The notes under the pieces were generated by a model, which made no database searches, was not told the origin of the DNA, and saw only the letters and a program-made list of their open reading frames with translations. Positions 20,961-31,480 of a stretch of DNA of 64,000 nucleotides are shown here, in pieces (within the stretch, counting starts at the first letter, position 1; the number at the start of each line of letters is the position of its first letter). The position numbers and the translations under genes are program-made. The stretch spans positions 965,598-1,029,597 of the forward strand of contig OX459097.1 in assembly GCA_949775045.1 (NCBI GenBank), read 5' to 3'. Source of the DNA: Metridium senile. Taxonomy: Eukaryota > Cnidaria > Anthozoa > Actiniaria > Metridiidae.

Positions 20961-21619
20961 TTATCCTGTGAAAAAGGCAAAATAAAAACAGGCAAATAAA
21001 CAAACAAACAAAAATACATGCATACAAACAGATAGGCGGATGGGCAAACACAAACTTTCATCACACTGATTATAGCAAAAAAATGTTCTGCTATTTTCAC
21101 TCTCTGACCGATCTAAGGTTTCATGCTTATAACGATGAATCTGATCTTGATACGTAAATTCCCTAAGTCTCAACAACGCCGCTTCAATGTCTCCCCAGAG
21201 TGTTTCAAACTTATTATCAGGAATTACAGTGTTGCTATTATGAGCAAAAAGCTTATTTCGATACAACTTCATTCGTACTAAATCTGCTTCCTTACTAAGA
21301 TCAGTTACTAAAGGAAGTTTGACCCATCCAGTTCCAGGAGCTTTCAGTTTACAAATGTTCCTCAATAACAGGAAAAGTAGTGTAATGTCAAAATCAGCCG
21401 ATGTGACAGAACCTGACGTTGGGAATAATGCATCCCATTGCTTGCTTTTGAGAATTTCCTTTGATCTGAGCTCTTTTAGAATTCTTTTATTAGACGACAG
21501 AACACTATTGAGTGTTGAAGGTGGATGGATTTTGTCAAAGACATCTTGAACCACTTGACGCCCAGTGTCCACCAGAAGATTGTAAAGTCTGTTGTAGTTT
21601 CCTTTCTCTTTGTTGTATG
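20961..21619 (-). CDS. HEPN_DZIP3-type domain exon, copy I
   Basis: The exon begins after the CCAACAG acceptor at 21619 in the phase that completes the upstream exon. It encodes YNRLYNLLVDTGRQVV, then the signature FDITLLFLLLRNICKL, TGW, SKEADLVRMKLYRNKLFAHN (the R-N-x-x-x-H HEPN motif) and FETLWGDIEAALLRL. This is the HEPN_DZIP3 family, found in DZIP3 and in many invertebrate multidomain immune-type proteins; HEPN domains often act in RNA cleavage or nucleic-acid sensing. The HEPN part is intact; beyond SESENS (about 21060) the sequence departs from copy II and the tail is hydrophobic and probably not native. The upstream exon has a stop. Confidence 0.75.
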
Positions 21620-22184
21620 CTGTTGGAAGATATGTTATATTAAATTTGATTACTCATTCAGGCAAGAATATTCCTAATAATATAATAATAAATTTTATGG
21701 GTAGATACGTTAAAGGAAAAGAATGAAATGAATAGATGGATGAGTGCATAAATGTATAGTAAATTATGTATTCTAGTATAATACATAAAATACAAATATA
21801 TCCTATTTTACTCCGAAAAAGGGCGCAAAACGTTATTAGTTAAGATTACAGCATACATTCACATGGTGCCTTTGTTAAAAAAATGTTTCACGCTTCATGT
21901 TAGAGGAAAGCCTGGCACGGTTTGAAACTTCAATATTTAGATACCTTTGTGTGAAGTTTGAAAGAAAACGTTTTGACTTATATTTTTTATTTTTAAGTCA
22001 GCTAGAGAATTTGCGCTAGACACTAAAAGAGTCCAGCAGTAAGTGATGAGTTGCGTTTATCTGCACGTGTGTAGAATTAATGAGCAAAATTGAAGATGTC
22101 TTCTGCTCAGGTTGTTGAAATGTCGCACACAAACACCAACAATCGTACTCAAATATTACACACACCTGGATGATCACAACTCGC

Positions 22185-22405
22185 CATCGATTATCGGACA
22201 CTAATAGCAACAGTCTTTCTCAAGTCTACACAAACCTGGATTGTCTTTATCTTTATGCTGAGTTTGTTCATAAAGGGAACTTCGCGCATCCAGGTATTGT
22301 TCTTTAGAAATAGTGACTACCATTTTCATGGTTTTACCAAGCTTCCTCATTTCATCTGTGATAAAAAATCTTTCAAGTGCAGTTTTTAAATCCCCATTCT
22401 TATAC
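22185..22405 (-). pseudogene. Exon upstream of HEPN copy I, with premature stop
   Basis: 221 nt matching the exon at 31128-31348. Encodes YKNGDLKTALERFFITDEMR and CRLEKDCCY, then TAG where copy II has AAG (Lys). The splice donor is also changed, GC for GT. I do not recognise this segment beyond its linkage to the HEPN exon. Confidence 0.65.
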
Positions 22406-22494
22406 CTAAAAAAAAACAAGACATATCAGATTATTACACAAAATGTGCTGTACTGTACTGCGCAGTGTTGTACTGTGCTATGCTGTGGTATTAG

Positions 22495-22620
22495 GCATGT
22501 TGTGGTATGGTATGATAGTATATTGTGGTATGGTAGGTGTGGTGTGGTGTATTATTAGGCATGTTGTGGTGTGGTATGATAGTTTATTGTGGTATGGTAG
22601 GTGAGGTGTGGTGTGATACA
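22495..22620. repeat. Two direct copies of a roughly 63-bp GT-rich unit
   Basis: GCATGTTGTGGTATGGTATGATAGT and its near copy at about 22558 precede a microsatellite. Confidence 0.7.
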
Positions 22621-22755
<135 letters not shown>

Positions 22756-22777
22756 GCAATAATAATAATTAAATAAA

Positions 22778-23392
22778 GCGTAACGAGAACATTGTTGTAA
22801 CTAAGCCAGACAAAGGATCAGGAGTGGTTGTGATGGATAATATCTTCACCTTCTTTCTGAAGCATCTATCTCAGACACAAGCAAGTTTTCAGCTATAAGT
22901 GACAAGAAACCTAAAACGCGTGGCCGCCCGCCAAAATATTACCATCCTCTATTTGAGAAAGAAAAATAACTTAATTCTGTTGTTCGTAGAGTCCTACCTA
23001 AGGAGATCGCTGATACTTTAAGTGTAAAAGGATCCCGTCTCGCACATCTTTATGGTCTACCAAAAACTCATAAAAAGAAACTTTCTGTCCGTCCCATTCT
23101 CTCAGCAACCGCAACGTATAACTATAATTTGGCTAAATGGCTAGATGAAAAACTGAAACCGTTATCTATGAACGAATATTCTATCTCTGACACCTTCAAC
23201 TTTGCCAAGGAGATACAAGAACTTACATTCAATGAAAACGATATCTTAGTGTCATATGATGTCGTTTCTCTTTTCACGAATGTACCTCTCAATTACACCA
23301 TAGACATCCTAGTAGAGAAGGCTTTCTTCAATATTCCATAAACTACAGTACCCTACAGATTTAATTGAAAGAACAATCAGTGAATTCAACGC
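22778..23392 (+). pseudogene. Penelope-like element reverse transcriptase fragment
   Basis: Pieces in shifting frames read NIVVTKPDKGSGVVVMD, then LYGLPKTHK with VRPILSA, and, in the longest frame (23129-23341), LAKWLDEKLKPL and DILVSYDVVSLFTNVPL. These are hallmark motifs of Penelope-like reverse transcriptases, the last holding the first catalytic Asp. The frame is lost after FNIP with a TAA, and a further in-register LIERTISEFN trace follows. The YxDD region is missing. Confidence 0.75.
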
Positions 23393-23414
23393 CGAGACAC
23401 CAAAAGTAGTAGTC

Positions 23415-23535
23415 ACCCCCACTATGGCGCCTCCTCCCTCCCCCTCCACTTTTTGGGGAGGGGGTGGTCAAAATATGCGAAGAATGACAAACTCAGAGGG
23501 GAGGGGAGGGGAGGGGGAGGCGCCATAGTAGGGGG
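23415..23535. repeat. Inverted repeat with GGCGCC(T/A)-rich arms
   Basis: CCCCCACTATGGCGCCTCC pairs with GGAGGCGCCATAGTAGGGGG around a G/C-skewed centre. It lies between the Penelope fragment and the Polinton-like genes; its role is unknown. Confidence 0.65.
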
Positions 23536-23741
23536 AATGTTAATAATCACTTAAATACGTGACAAATGACGGGAATGTAATATACGAAGAATGTTAAACA
23601 GGAGGAATATTAGTAATCTTCTTATACACGTGACACCGTGACAAGAATGCTACAGAAAATTAAAATTTTGGCTCGAATAATAATTTCGAATAATTACTTA
23701 TGGCGCGATATGGAAACATTTTTTTACATTTCATTATCGTG

Positions 23742-23749
23742 TATAAATA
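23742..23749 (+). promoter_or_regulatory. TATA box upstream of the PC4-like gene
   Basis: TATAAATA about 90 bases before the ATG at 23833 in an otherwise gene-free stretch. Confidence 0.45.
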
Positions 23750-23832
23750 GGAGTACGAATTCAGCTAGAAAATCATTCGGTCTTTGAAAGCAGTCAGTAA
23801 AGAAGAGTCTATATAAAGATCCAAAGTTAAAA

Positions 23833-24264
23833 ATGTCTACACCACAGCAATTTATAAAGTTGGGAGAGAGAGGATATCATTTATTCGTGAATGAATACAT
23901 GGGCGAACCAAAAGTTCACATACGAAAGATCTATGAAGACCCAATTGAAGAAAAGTCAATAATCACTAAATTTGGCATTACACTGGACGTGGATAAGTGG
24001 AATAATTTAAAGCAATACTTTCAAGCAGCTGACAACCAACTGACGAATTTGTCCAGACAAGCAAGCACGAGAAAATTTCCCGCTGTGATTGGTCAAGTCA
24101 AAGTTAAACCATACAGAAAAACACCATACCAAAGATTCGTGGCAAACAATAATCCAATGAACTTTGTTGACGCAGCAAGAAATGCTAGTACGATAAATCA
24201 AGGTACTGCACCAAAAACAGTTGACGAACTGTTTAATATACAGCACTACAGAACTATTGACTAG
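23833..24264 (+). CDS. PC4-like single-stranded DNA-binding protein of a Polinton-like element
   Basis: 143 residues, intact from ATG to TAG. Residues about 12-58 fit a PC4/p15 domain: GYHLFVNEYMGEPKVHIRKIY followed after a short linker by TKFGITLDVDKWNNLKQYF, the conserved beta-strand and helix of PC4. PC4-like proteins bind single-stranded DNA and help transcription or replication, and occur in several DNA virus and Polinton-like lineages. The tail is basic and low complexity. A TATA box lies about 90 bases upstream. Its position before polymerase, ATPase and capsid genes supports membership in the Polinton-like unit. Confidence 0.65.
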   Translation: MSTPQQFIKLGERGYHLFVNEYMGEPKVHIRKIYEDPIEEKSIITKFGITLDVDKWNNLKQYFQAADNQLTNLSRQASTRKFPAVIGQVKVKPYRKTPYQRFVANNNPMNFVDAARNASTINQGTAPKTVDELFNIQHYRTID

Positions 24265-24862
24265 TGTCTATATCTGTCTGTGTATTACCACCAGCTGAGT
24301 TGATCGCCTTCCCCGAAAGGAATTATGGGTCGCTATTTTTGGTTAGCAATTTTCAAGCATTTTCTGAGTATACAATGTAGACTTTTCTTGTTGATTGAAA
24401 TATAATCCCACCATTAGTTTGACTAGAGTTTACGATTAATTTAAAGAAGGAAGAACTCGTATTTCATGAATTTTCTTGGCAGAATAATGGGAAATGCTAA
24501 TCAAAATATGATGTTGAATCCTCAATTCTGATTGGTTGACCTTGTGTTTGTTCTGAAGGTCAACTCAACTGGCATGAATATACTTATTGTGGTCGGTATT
24601 CTTTTATTAAACATTTTATAACGTATTACAGTGTGGTTGTTTTGTGTCATGAGGAGGAAAGAGAAAGTACTGATAACGCAGCTGATCGTAATCGTGGTGA
24701 GCCAAAGTTTCTGTTTTTTTTTTTTTTTTTACTACGAAACTATACAAGAAACAGGCATTCATGTCCTTAATTTAATAATTGTACAAAATCAAGATGGTGT
24801 AGAAAAAGTCTTCCGAGGTGTAGATGCAAATTTACATTTCTGAAACTGGTTCTTTTTTTTTT
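24265..24862. other. No clear gene; possible decayed start of the polymerase
   Basis: A short ORF (24631-24843) contains a run of Phe from poly-T and matches nothing I recognise. Two T-rich tracts at about 24717 and 24852 suggest slippage damage. Confidence 0.35.
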
Positions 24863-25923
24863 TGACATCGACAATGAAAACAGTAACTGCTTTGCGCTCT
24901 ATTTACTAGTTTATTTCTATGACCCCGATGGCATGCATCATGAAAAACGTGAACATTTCCTCAGCTGGTATAATGAGCTTAAAGTAATGGACAATATGTT
25001 TCACATGGAAAATGAATTTGAAGAATATTGCCGTTCTGATGTTGACATTCTTCGTCGATCTTGTCGAGTTCCGTCGTCTGTTCATGGAAACAACAGACGT
25101 AGGTCCCTTTGACAAGTGCATAACTATTGCCTTAGCCTGTAACCGGGTTTTTCGGAAGAATTTTTTACAGCCTGAAACAATAGCTATAATCCCACCACAT
25201 GGATATGTCCCGCAGATAAACAGTCTGCAATAGCGTTGAAATAGTTATCATACCTCGCTGAAACACAGAATCTCTACATAAAACACGCAGGGAACTCTGG
25301 AGAACAGCGAATAGGACCCTACCGAACAGATGGATTTCATCAGGAAACAAATACAGTGTATGAGTTTTATGGTGATTTCTGGCATGGTTGCCTGAACTGT
25401 TATACAAGAAAGACGAAACAACCCGTCACTGAGAACACCATGCAAGAGTTGTACGAGAAAACACTACTATCTTCTAGCTCAAGGATATAGAGTCATTGAA
25501 AAGTGGGAGTGCGAGCTGAACAAAGAGTTGGCTGAAAACAATGAGATGAGAGAGTACTATGATAATTCAACTTTTGCCGAACCCTTAGAACCGAGACAGG
25601 CGTTGTTTGGTGATCGTACGAATGCAACCAGACTGTTTTCAATGGAAATAATGAAAGCTTTGGAGAAAGGATACCGTGTAGCTCGTGTGGATCAGGTGTG
25701 GCACTTCCCCGACAAATCAGATGAGCTCTTTAGATTATACATCGATAAGTTTTTAAAAATCAAGCAAGAAAGTAGTGGTTTCCCTAGTTGGTGCGAGACT
25801 GAGGAAGATAAACAGCGCTATATCATAGAGTACTGTGAAAACGAAGGGATAAAGTTAGATCGTGAAAATATCGTCAAAAACCCAGGATTAAGAGCTCTAG
25901 CCAAGCTGATGTTGAACAGGTAA
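24863..25923 (+). pseudogene. Protein-primed family B DNA polymerase of a Polinton-like element, broken
   Basis: Family landmarks occur in order in at least three frames: EEYCRSDVDIL (exonuclease III motif) at about 25020-25055, VGPFDKCITIA, then VYEFYGDFWHGC (about 25360), YRVIEKWECEL (about 25487) and GDRTNATRLF (about 25611). The sequence then jumps directly to the region ending KNPGLRALAKLMLN, so the palm motif A segment (DxxSLYP) is deleted, and the ORF stops before motif C (DTD). Several frameshifts and stops lie at 25100-25520. This enzyme would replicate the linear element from a terminal protein; here it must be inactive. Confidence 0.75.
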
Positions 25924-26225
25924 TAAACTTGAAAAGTAAGAGTGAGGGGGGGGAAAAAAATACGCGTATAAGTTGAGAGAGAATTCGGGCACTTGTTGTA
26001 AAAACACAAAATATTTTATCTCGACCAGAATCAAAAGATTATAGAATTGTATATACTAAACGAGTAATTGTAGATAACTATAACACCTTGTCTTACGGAT
26101 ATTGACACTGTATAATATAAACTCATTGAGATGTAAATACTATGGAATTATTTGAAAAAAGAAAATCATAACTGATTATGAACATATATAACGAGTGAAC
26201 TTAATGTCTGATTATCATTTTAATC
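25924..26225. other. AT-rich spacer, no gene
   Basis: Includes a G-rich run at 25945-25953 and no ORF of note. Confidence 0.5.
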
Positions 26226-26863
26226 ATGGATCCACGGCTAAAACATCCCTTTCCCATGGTTGTATCGGGACCGACGATGAGCGGTAAAACATCCTTTGTA
26301 AGAAAACTTTTAGAATCTGGCCAGGAAATGATCCAAGATCCCCCTGAAAAAATATTTTGGTGTTATGGAGAATATCAGCCGGTGTTTGAAGAAATGCGAG
26401 CAAATATACCCCATATTGAATTTATGGAGGGTTACCTAGCAATATAAACGATATGCTTAATCCTCAAGTGAGAAATCTAATCGTTTTAGACGATCTGATG
26501 AGTGATACGGGAAATAGCAAAGAAATTACCAATCTTGTTACTCGTGGTTGTCATCATCGGAATACGAGTCTTATTCACATTCAACAGAATCTTTTTCCAA
26601 AGGGAAAAGAAAACCGAAATATAAGTTTGAATTGTCATTACATTTGCCTGTTTTCTAATCCACGAGATAGAGCTCAAGTGTCTCACTTGGCACGACAAAT
26701 GTATCCTGGTCACGCAAAGTTTCTTCAAGAGGCTTACTCAGACGCCTGCTGTGTACCCTATGGGTATTTATTTATAGACTTAAAGCAACAAACACCAGAG
26801 TCCTTTCGTTTAAGGTCCAACATTTTCCCCGATCAAGTACAATACGCTTACGTCAGGAAATGA
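26226..26863 (+). pseudogene. FtsK/HerA-type packaging ATPase of a Polinton-like element, frameshifted
   Basis: The first part (26226-26447) starts MDPRLKHPFPMVVSGPTMSGKTSF, with Walker A GPTMSGKTS near residue 15. It ends at a stop just after a frame change at about 26435-26450. The second part (26453-26863) continues with Walker B LIVLDDLM and the downstream HHRNTSLIHIQQNLFPKG, typical of the A32-like genome-packaging ATPases of Polintons and related viruses. The single break is the only obvious lesion. The gene sits between polymerase and virion-type genes. Confidence 0.8.
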
Positions 26864-26901
26864 TAAAAGCCGAAGCACAGTTCTAAATTGCTCATTTCAG
26901 C

Positions 26902-27228
26902 ATGTCTCAGTGTATGCGAAACAACATAGAATTTCTGCGAGTCCTTAAAAGCTGTAATTCCAAACAACGCCGAGCACTACTTCAAGCTGCTGATAACAAG
27001 CTTCTTAAAGCAATCTGCGAGTGTGTACTGAACGTTCTCCGTGGAACTGTAAAACTAAATCCTTCTCAAAAAGGAAAACTCAGACGACATAAACAAACAC
27101 TCAGAGAGTTGTCAAACAAACGTATACCTCTGAGTAAAAAGAAAAAACTCATCGTTCAAAAAGGCGAAGGTTTTCTTGGTATTTTACTGGCACCTGTATT
27201 ACAACAACTGGCAAGTTTACTTCCATAA
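26902..27228 (+). CDS. Small basic virion-type protein of the Polinton-like element
   Basis: 108 residues, ATG to TAA. The N-terminal two thirds are helical and strongly basic (KLNPSQKGKLRRHKQTLREL, KKKKL); the end is hydrophobic and amphipathic, GEGFLGILLAPVLQQLASLL. Basic core with a membrane-active-looking tail recalls minor capsid/core proteins of Polinton-like and adenovirus-related elements, but I cannot assign a specific homologue. The stop is one base before the next ATG (27230), a compact viral arrangement. Confidence 0.55.
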   Translation: MSQCMRNNIEFLRVLKSCNSKQRRALLQAADNKLLKAICECVLNVLRGTVKLNPSQKGKLRRHKQTLRELSNKRIPLSKKKKLIVQKGEGFLGILLAPVLQQLASLLP

Positions 27229-27229
27229 C

Positions 27230-27817
27230 ATGGCTCGCAAAATGGTTTTGGTTCCTGAGAACTATCTAGCTACGGTTCAACAACAACATCAACACCGCAG
27301 GGTACAAACTAATTCCCTGGTGAGAAATCTCACTGAATTGGATACGGAAATGAGCACTATATTATCCCGGCGGGACATTGCAGACGACGAAAAACTTAAA
27401 CTCTACAACCAAGCACTAGAGAAATATATAGAATATGACCGTCAAAGAAAATATAAAAGTCCACTTTCCGTCAAAGTAGTATCGGATAAAGAAGAAAAGA
27501 AGGCAAATGAAAGACCCTCTTTAAGCGAAAAAGCCATTCAAATTGAAGATGAAATTATTGACAGCGTGCCTAAAACGGTTAAAAATAAAGCAAGACTCCT
27601 GGTTAACAAACTGAAACAAAATCCTGAAGTGATGTCTTGGAATGATCGTGGAGAATTGATGTACGATGGAAAACCTGTACAGGGGACAAGTATAGTCGAT
27701 CTAGTAAGAGATGTCATGGGTGATCGAAAACGATTTCAACCATCCAACTGGAACTTGTTCTCACGCGGACTGGCACGCATCAATACACCCTTAGACTGGA
27801 TTGGAAATGAAAATTGA
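27230..27817 (+). CDS. Probable virion-associated protein of the Polinton-like element
   Basis: Start chosen at ATG 27230 (MARKMVLVPENYLATV), immediately after the previous stop. About 195 residues with a helical N-terminus, a charged middle (KEEKKANERPSLSEKAI) and a conserved-looking C-terminal domain WNDRGELMYDGKPVQGTS...DWIGNEN. The TGA at 27815 seems premature: the same frame continues open to 27983 with a Lys/Gly-rich basic tail (KKNKGKGKGKKNN). The function is unknown; its position among capsid genes suggests a structural role. Confidence 0.55.
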   Translation: MARKMVLVPENYLATVQQQHQHRRVQTNSLVRNLTELDTEMSTILSRRDIADDEKLKLYNQALEKYIEYDRQRKYKSPLSVKVVSDKEEKKANERPSLSEKAIQIEDEIIDSVPKTVKNKARLLVNKLKQNPEVMSWNDRGELMYDGKPVQGTSIVDLVRDVMGDRKRFQPSNWNLFSRGLARINTPLDWIGNEN

Positions 27818-28114
27818 AAACGGACTTTAGAAGAATACAAAAGCGGAGAACAAGAAGTGTATGACGATGACGTTAACAATTCAGTTTTCTCCATTACTCC
27901 CCCCTCAACTTCAGCAAAAAAGAACAAAGGAAAAGGCAAGGGAAAGAAAAATAACTCTCCAAAGCCTGCATGGTTAAAGTACTGAGAACAATAGAAACAC
28001 AAATTGTTATTGAATGCATGTATTTTATTGATTTGTTAATAAAACATATTTTGAATCATTACATTGTCTTGTTTTATTTCTTTTTATAGCGAGATTGTGA
28101 TACTTGTTGCTGTT

Positions 28115-28600
28115 TTACATTTGTTCGTTTTTCAAAAACAAACGGATAGTGACGTTTAACAAACTCGTATACTGAATAAAATCATTTATTCTTTTTCTAT
28201 GACTAAAGTGATTGACAATAGATTGCAATGAAAAACCCCTACACCGATGAATCAAGTAAAAAATGCAATATTCTCCACAAACACTAGAATCTACACTTTG
28301 TAATACTGTGTGATTCCTTATTCTATATTTTGAATTTCTATCTAAAAAGTCTTTAAATCTTCTTGAATACAATTCTGGCTCTTGTCCGTAAGAGTCCAAA
28401 AACTCAGCTTTTCGTTCTTTTGTAAAATACATGGCCACCCAGTGGCTTCCTGGTTGGTCACTTGGATCAGCATTAGCAATGTAGGCACTTGGGTAGATAG
28501 TGACTTGAGCAGGTAGCTGATCTGATGCAAACACTCCTCGGAATTGTGTTCTTGTTATCTTGTCATTTTGCAATATTGTCTCTAGCTGACTAGTGTTCAT
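28115..28600 (-). CDS. Adenain-like cysteine protease of the Polinton-like element
   Basis: 161 residues with ATG at 28600. The catalytic layout is visible: His in GSHWVAMYF (about residue 53), the acidic residue in EFLDSYG, and Cys in SVCGEYCIFYL (about residue 112). This is the adenovirus/Polinton maturation protease fold (Ulp1/C5-like), which cleaves capsid precursors. It appears intact. The start is 2 bases after the stop of the capsid gene on the same strand, so the two form a small late-type unit converging on the plus-strand genes. Confidence 0.8.
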   Translation of the reverse strand: MNTSQLETILQNDKITRTQFRGVFASDQLPAQVTIYPSAYIANADPSDQPGSHWVAMYFTKERKAEFLDSYGQEPELYSRRFKDFLDRNSKYRIRNHTVLQSVDSSVCGEYCIFYLIHRCRGFSLQSIVNHFSHRKRINDFIQYTSLLNVTIRLFLKNEQM

Positions 28601-28602
28601 TT

Positions 28603-29911
28603 TTAGTTTGTGAAGTCAAACAGTACGTTCCTCTGGTTGTCTATTTCGATCAGGTTTTCAAATTCAGCGAGCACAATAATGTTAGTACTCTGCGGCAACG
28701 TTTTGGCAAACTGAATTTCTAAACGTAGATTTCCTTTCCTTATCAAGTCTAGTTGTAGTGTGTGCCGTTACACAAGTCTGGTGTCAAGTCAAAACAGAAT
28801 ATAGCATAACCCTGACTAAACTCGTCTCGAGTCACATCATTTCCAAGATCTTCAAACATCATACCTGTTCCTGAGAACATAGACTGATAGGCCATGATGT
28901 AAACTCGTCCATTGACGGGATCAAACTTGGGTTGAAGTGGCTTCGATGGCAACGGTTCGCCGTCCACGTAAACTCCTAGGAAACTGAGATCGTTGGTTTT
29001 GAAGTTAAACCGATTCTTTTTGTAGTTTCCGGAGTAAGCATCGTTGTCTACCATGGCAACGACAATACGTTTTGGTACTTTACCATTGAACACGTTATCT
29101 TGAGAAATGTTCAAGGCCCCTCTCGGTATAGAGAAGACTTTGAAATCCATTCTCTTGATCGGATACTTTGCTGTTGTTTTTCTTAGGGCTTCAGCATGAC
29201 CAAGCATCACAGAGGGACTGACTTTTTCTTTTCGAATGAACAGAATAACATCTTCAAGGACCACTTTGAAGTTGGCTCCAGCAGCAGAAGAAAGCAAACA
29301 GAACTCGTTCTTTGATCGTGTCAATTTTAGCCTTAGATCCACGCCATTAATCATTAAACGATCGATATTGAAGACATCCACATGAATTCGTCCAATCAGT
29401 TCTACAGTTTGTGAGTCCTTAGTATGTTCGTATCTTGCTTTCAAACCTGTGTTGGCATCTTTATCATCCTTTGTAGGGTCAGCTTCATCCAAGTACCCTG
29501 CTCTATCTTTGTAAAATAATGCTGCAGTGAGTTGAGAGGTTTTAGCAGCTGGTCCGTAGCTGAGAGTTGTTTCGAGAATCGCTCGATAAGGATTTGTGTT
29601 TGTTGCTGATGAAACCAGTTTACCATTAAGCGAAACGTCGGCTTGAACAAACAAAGCGTTCAAGAATAAATTAATGGGCCAACTTTTGCATCTCCTGCTA
29701 GATCAGTACCGTCGGCGTTTGTAATTTTTCCTCTCGCGTAAAGTTGAGTTCGTGCCAGATCCATGTATTCAGTCCCAGCCCCACTGACTAAAAACTCAAT
29801 GGGGCCATTGTCACTGATGTTTGAAATAGGGTGATAATCAATAAATCGCCCTGCTTCAAGTCCTGTTTGTGTAGGTGGTACAGAAAAAAATCGAGTTCCG
29901 TCTTTGAACAT
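28603..29911 (-). pseudogene. Major capsid protein of a Polinton-like virus/element, two frameshifts
   Basis: Starts at ATG 29911 with FSVPPTQTGLEAGRF and DNGPIEFLVSGAGTEYMDL, then breaks frame near 29660-29665 after GPLIYS. The long middle segment (28749-29663) has VSLNGKLVSS, LSYGPAAKTSQLTAAL, RIHVDVFN, SPSVMLGHAEAL and GYAIFCFDLTPDLC. Another frame change near 28750 moves the last ~45 codons into a different frame ending at 28603. The family is the F54H12.2-like protein set of invertebrate genomes, considered a capsid of Polinton/adintovirus-like elements. At least two indels prevent a full-length product. I describe the pieces only. Confidence 0.75.
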
Positions 29912-29962
29912 TCTGTTGAGTCGTGATGAACGAAGGCCATTTTTTCTTATCCAAATATATCG

Positions 29963-30566
29963 TTAGGTGTTGGTTTCTTTCTTTTTGCTTGCTTGCTTTG
30001 TTTTTCTGCCTTTTGCCTTGGGAGGAGATGTTCTGCTATTTTCACTCTCTGACCGATCTAAGGTTTCATGCTTATAACGATGAATCTGATCTTGATACGT
30101 AAATTCCCTAAGTCTCAACAACGCCGCTTCAATGTCTCCCCAGAGTATTTCAAACTTATTTTCAGGAATTACAGTGTTGCTATTATGAGCAAAAAGCTTA
30201 TTTCGATACAACTTCATTCGTACTAAATCTGCTTCCTTACTAAGATCAGTTACTAAAGGAAGTTTGACCCATCCAGTTCCAGGAGCGTTCAGTTTACAAA
30301 TGTTCCTCAATAACAGGAAAAGTAGTGTAATGTCAAAATCAGCCGATGTGACAGAACCTGACGTTGGGAATAATCGGCATCCCATTGCTTGCTTTTGAGA
30401 ATTTCCTTTGATCTGAGCTCTTTTAGAATTCTTTTATTAGACGACAGAACACTATTGAGTGTTGAAGGTGGATGGATTTTGTCAAAGACATCTTGAACCA
30501 CTGGACGCCGAGTGTCCACCAGAAGATTGTAAAGTCTGTTGTAGTTTCCTTTCTCTTTGTTGTATG
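29963..30566 (-). pseudogene. HEPN_DZIP3-type domain exon, copy II (2-bp insertion)
   Basis: About 97% identical to copy I. Two extra bases near 30373 (AATCGGCAT for AATGCAT) break the frame after SKQWDA, so the domain is split between 30307-30519 and 29963-30385. The HEPN residues RMKLYRNKLFAHN remain. Its tail beyond SESENSRT reads PPKAKGRKTKQASKKKETNT, a basic ending that may be the true C-terminus of this protein. The Polinton-like capsid gene ends only 50 bases upstream of its stop. Confidence 0.75.
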
Positions 30567-31127
30567 CTGTTGGAAGATATGTTATATTAAATTTGATTAC
30601 TCATTCAGGCAAGAATATTCCTAAGAATATAATAATAAATTTTATGGGTAGATACGTTAAAGGAAAAGAATGAAATGAATAGATGGATGAATGCATAAAT
30701 GTATAGTAAATTATGTATTCTAGTATAATATACATAAAATACAAATATATCCTATTTCACTCCGAAAAAGGACGCAAAACGTTATTAGTTAAGATTACAG
30801 CATTCACATGGTGCCTTCGTTAAAAAAACGCTTCACGCTTCATATTAGAGGAAAGCCTGGCACGGTTTGAAACTTCAATATTTAGATATTTATAACCTTT
30901 GTGTGAAGTTTGAAAGAAAACGTTTTGACTTATATTCTTTCAAAGTCAGCTAGAGAATTTGCGCTAGAAAAGAGTCCAGCAGTAAGTGATGAGTTGCGTT
31001 TATCTGCACGTGTGTAGAATTAATGAGCAAAATTGAAGATGTCTTCTGCTCAGGTTGTTGAAATGTCGCACACCAACACCAACAATCGTTCTCAAAGATT
31101 ACACACACATCTATAATCACAACTCAC

Positions 31128-31348
31128 CATCGATTTTTGGACACTTATAGCAACAGTCTTTCTCAAGTCTACACAAACCTGGATTGTCTTTATCTTTATG
31201 CTGAGTTAGTTTACCAAGGAAACTTCGCGCATCCAAGTATTGTTCTTTAGACATAGTGACTACCATTTCAATGGTTTTACCAAGCTTCCTGATTTCATCT
31301 GTGATAAGAACTCTTTCAAGTGCATTTTTTAAATCACCATTCTTATAC
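31128..31348 (-). CDS. Exon upstream of HEPN copy II
   Basis: 221 nt with intact acceptor (AAAG) and donor GTGAGT. Encodes YKNGDLKNALERVLITDEIR through CRLEKDCCYKCPKIDG; phase 1 end matches the HEPN exon start. No stop. The family is not recognised. Confidence 0.6.
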
Positions 31349-31403
31349 CTAAAAAACAAGACATATCAGATTATTACACAAAATGTGCAATAAAAAATGA
31401 AAA

Positions 31404-31480
31404 AAATGATGATAGTGATGATGATAGTGATGATGATAGTGATGATGATAGTGATGATGATAGCGATGACGATGGTGATG
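31404..31480. repeat. (GATGATAGT)n microsatellite
   Basis: About eight 9-bp units with minor changes. Confidence 0.9.
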
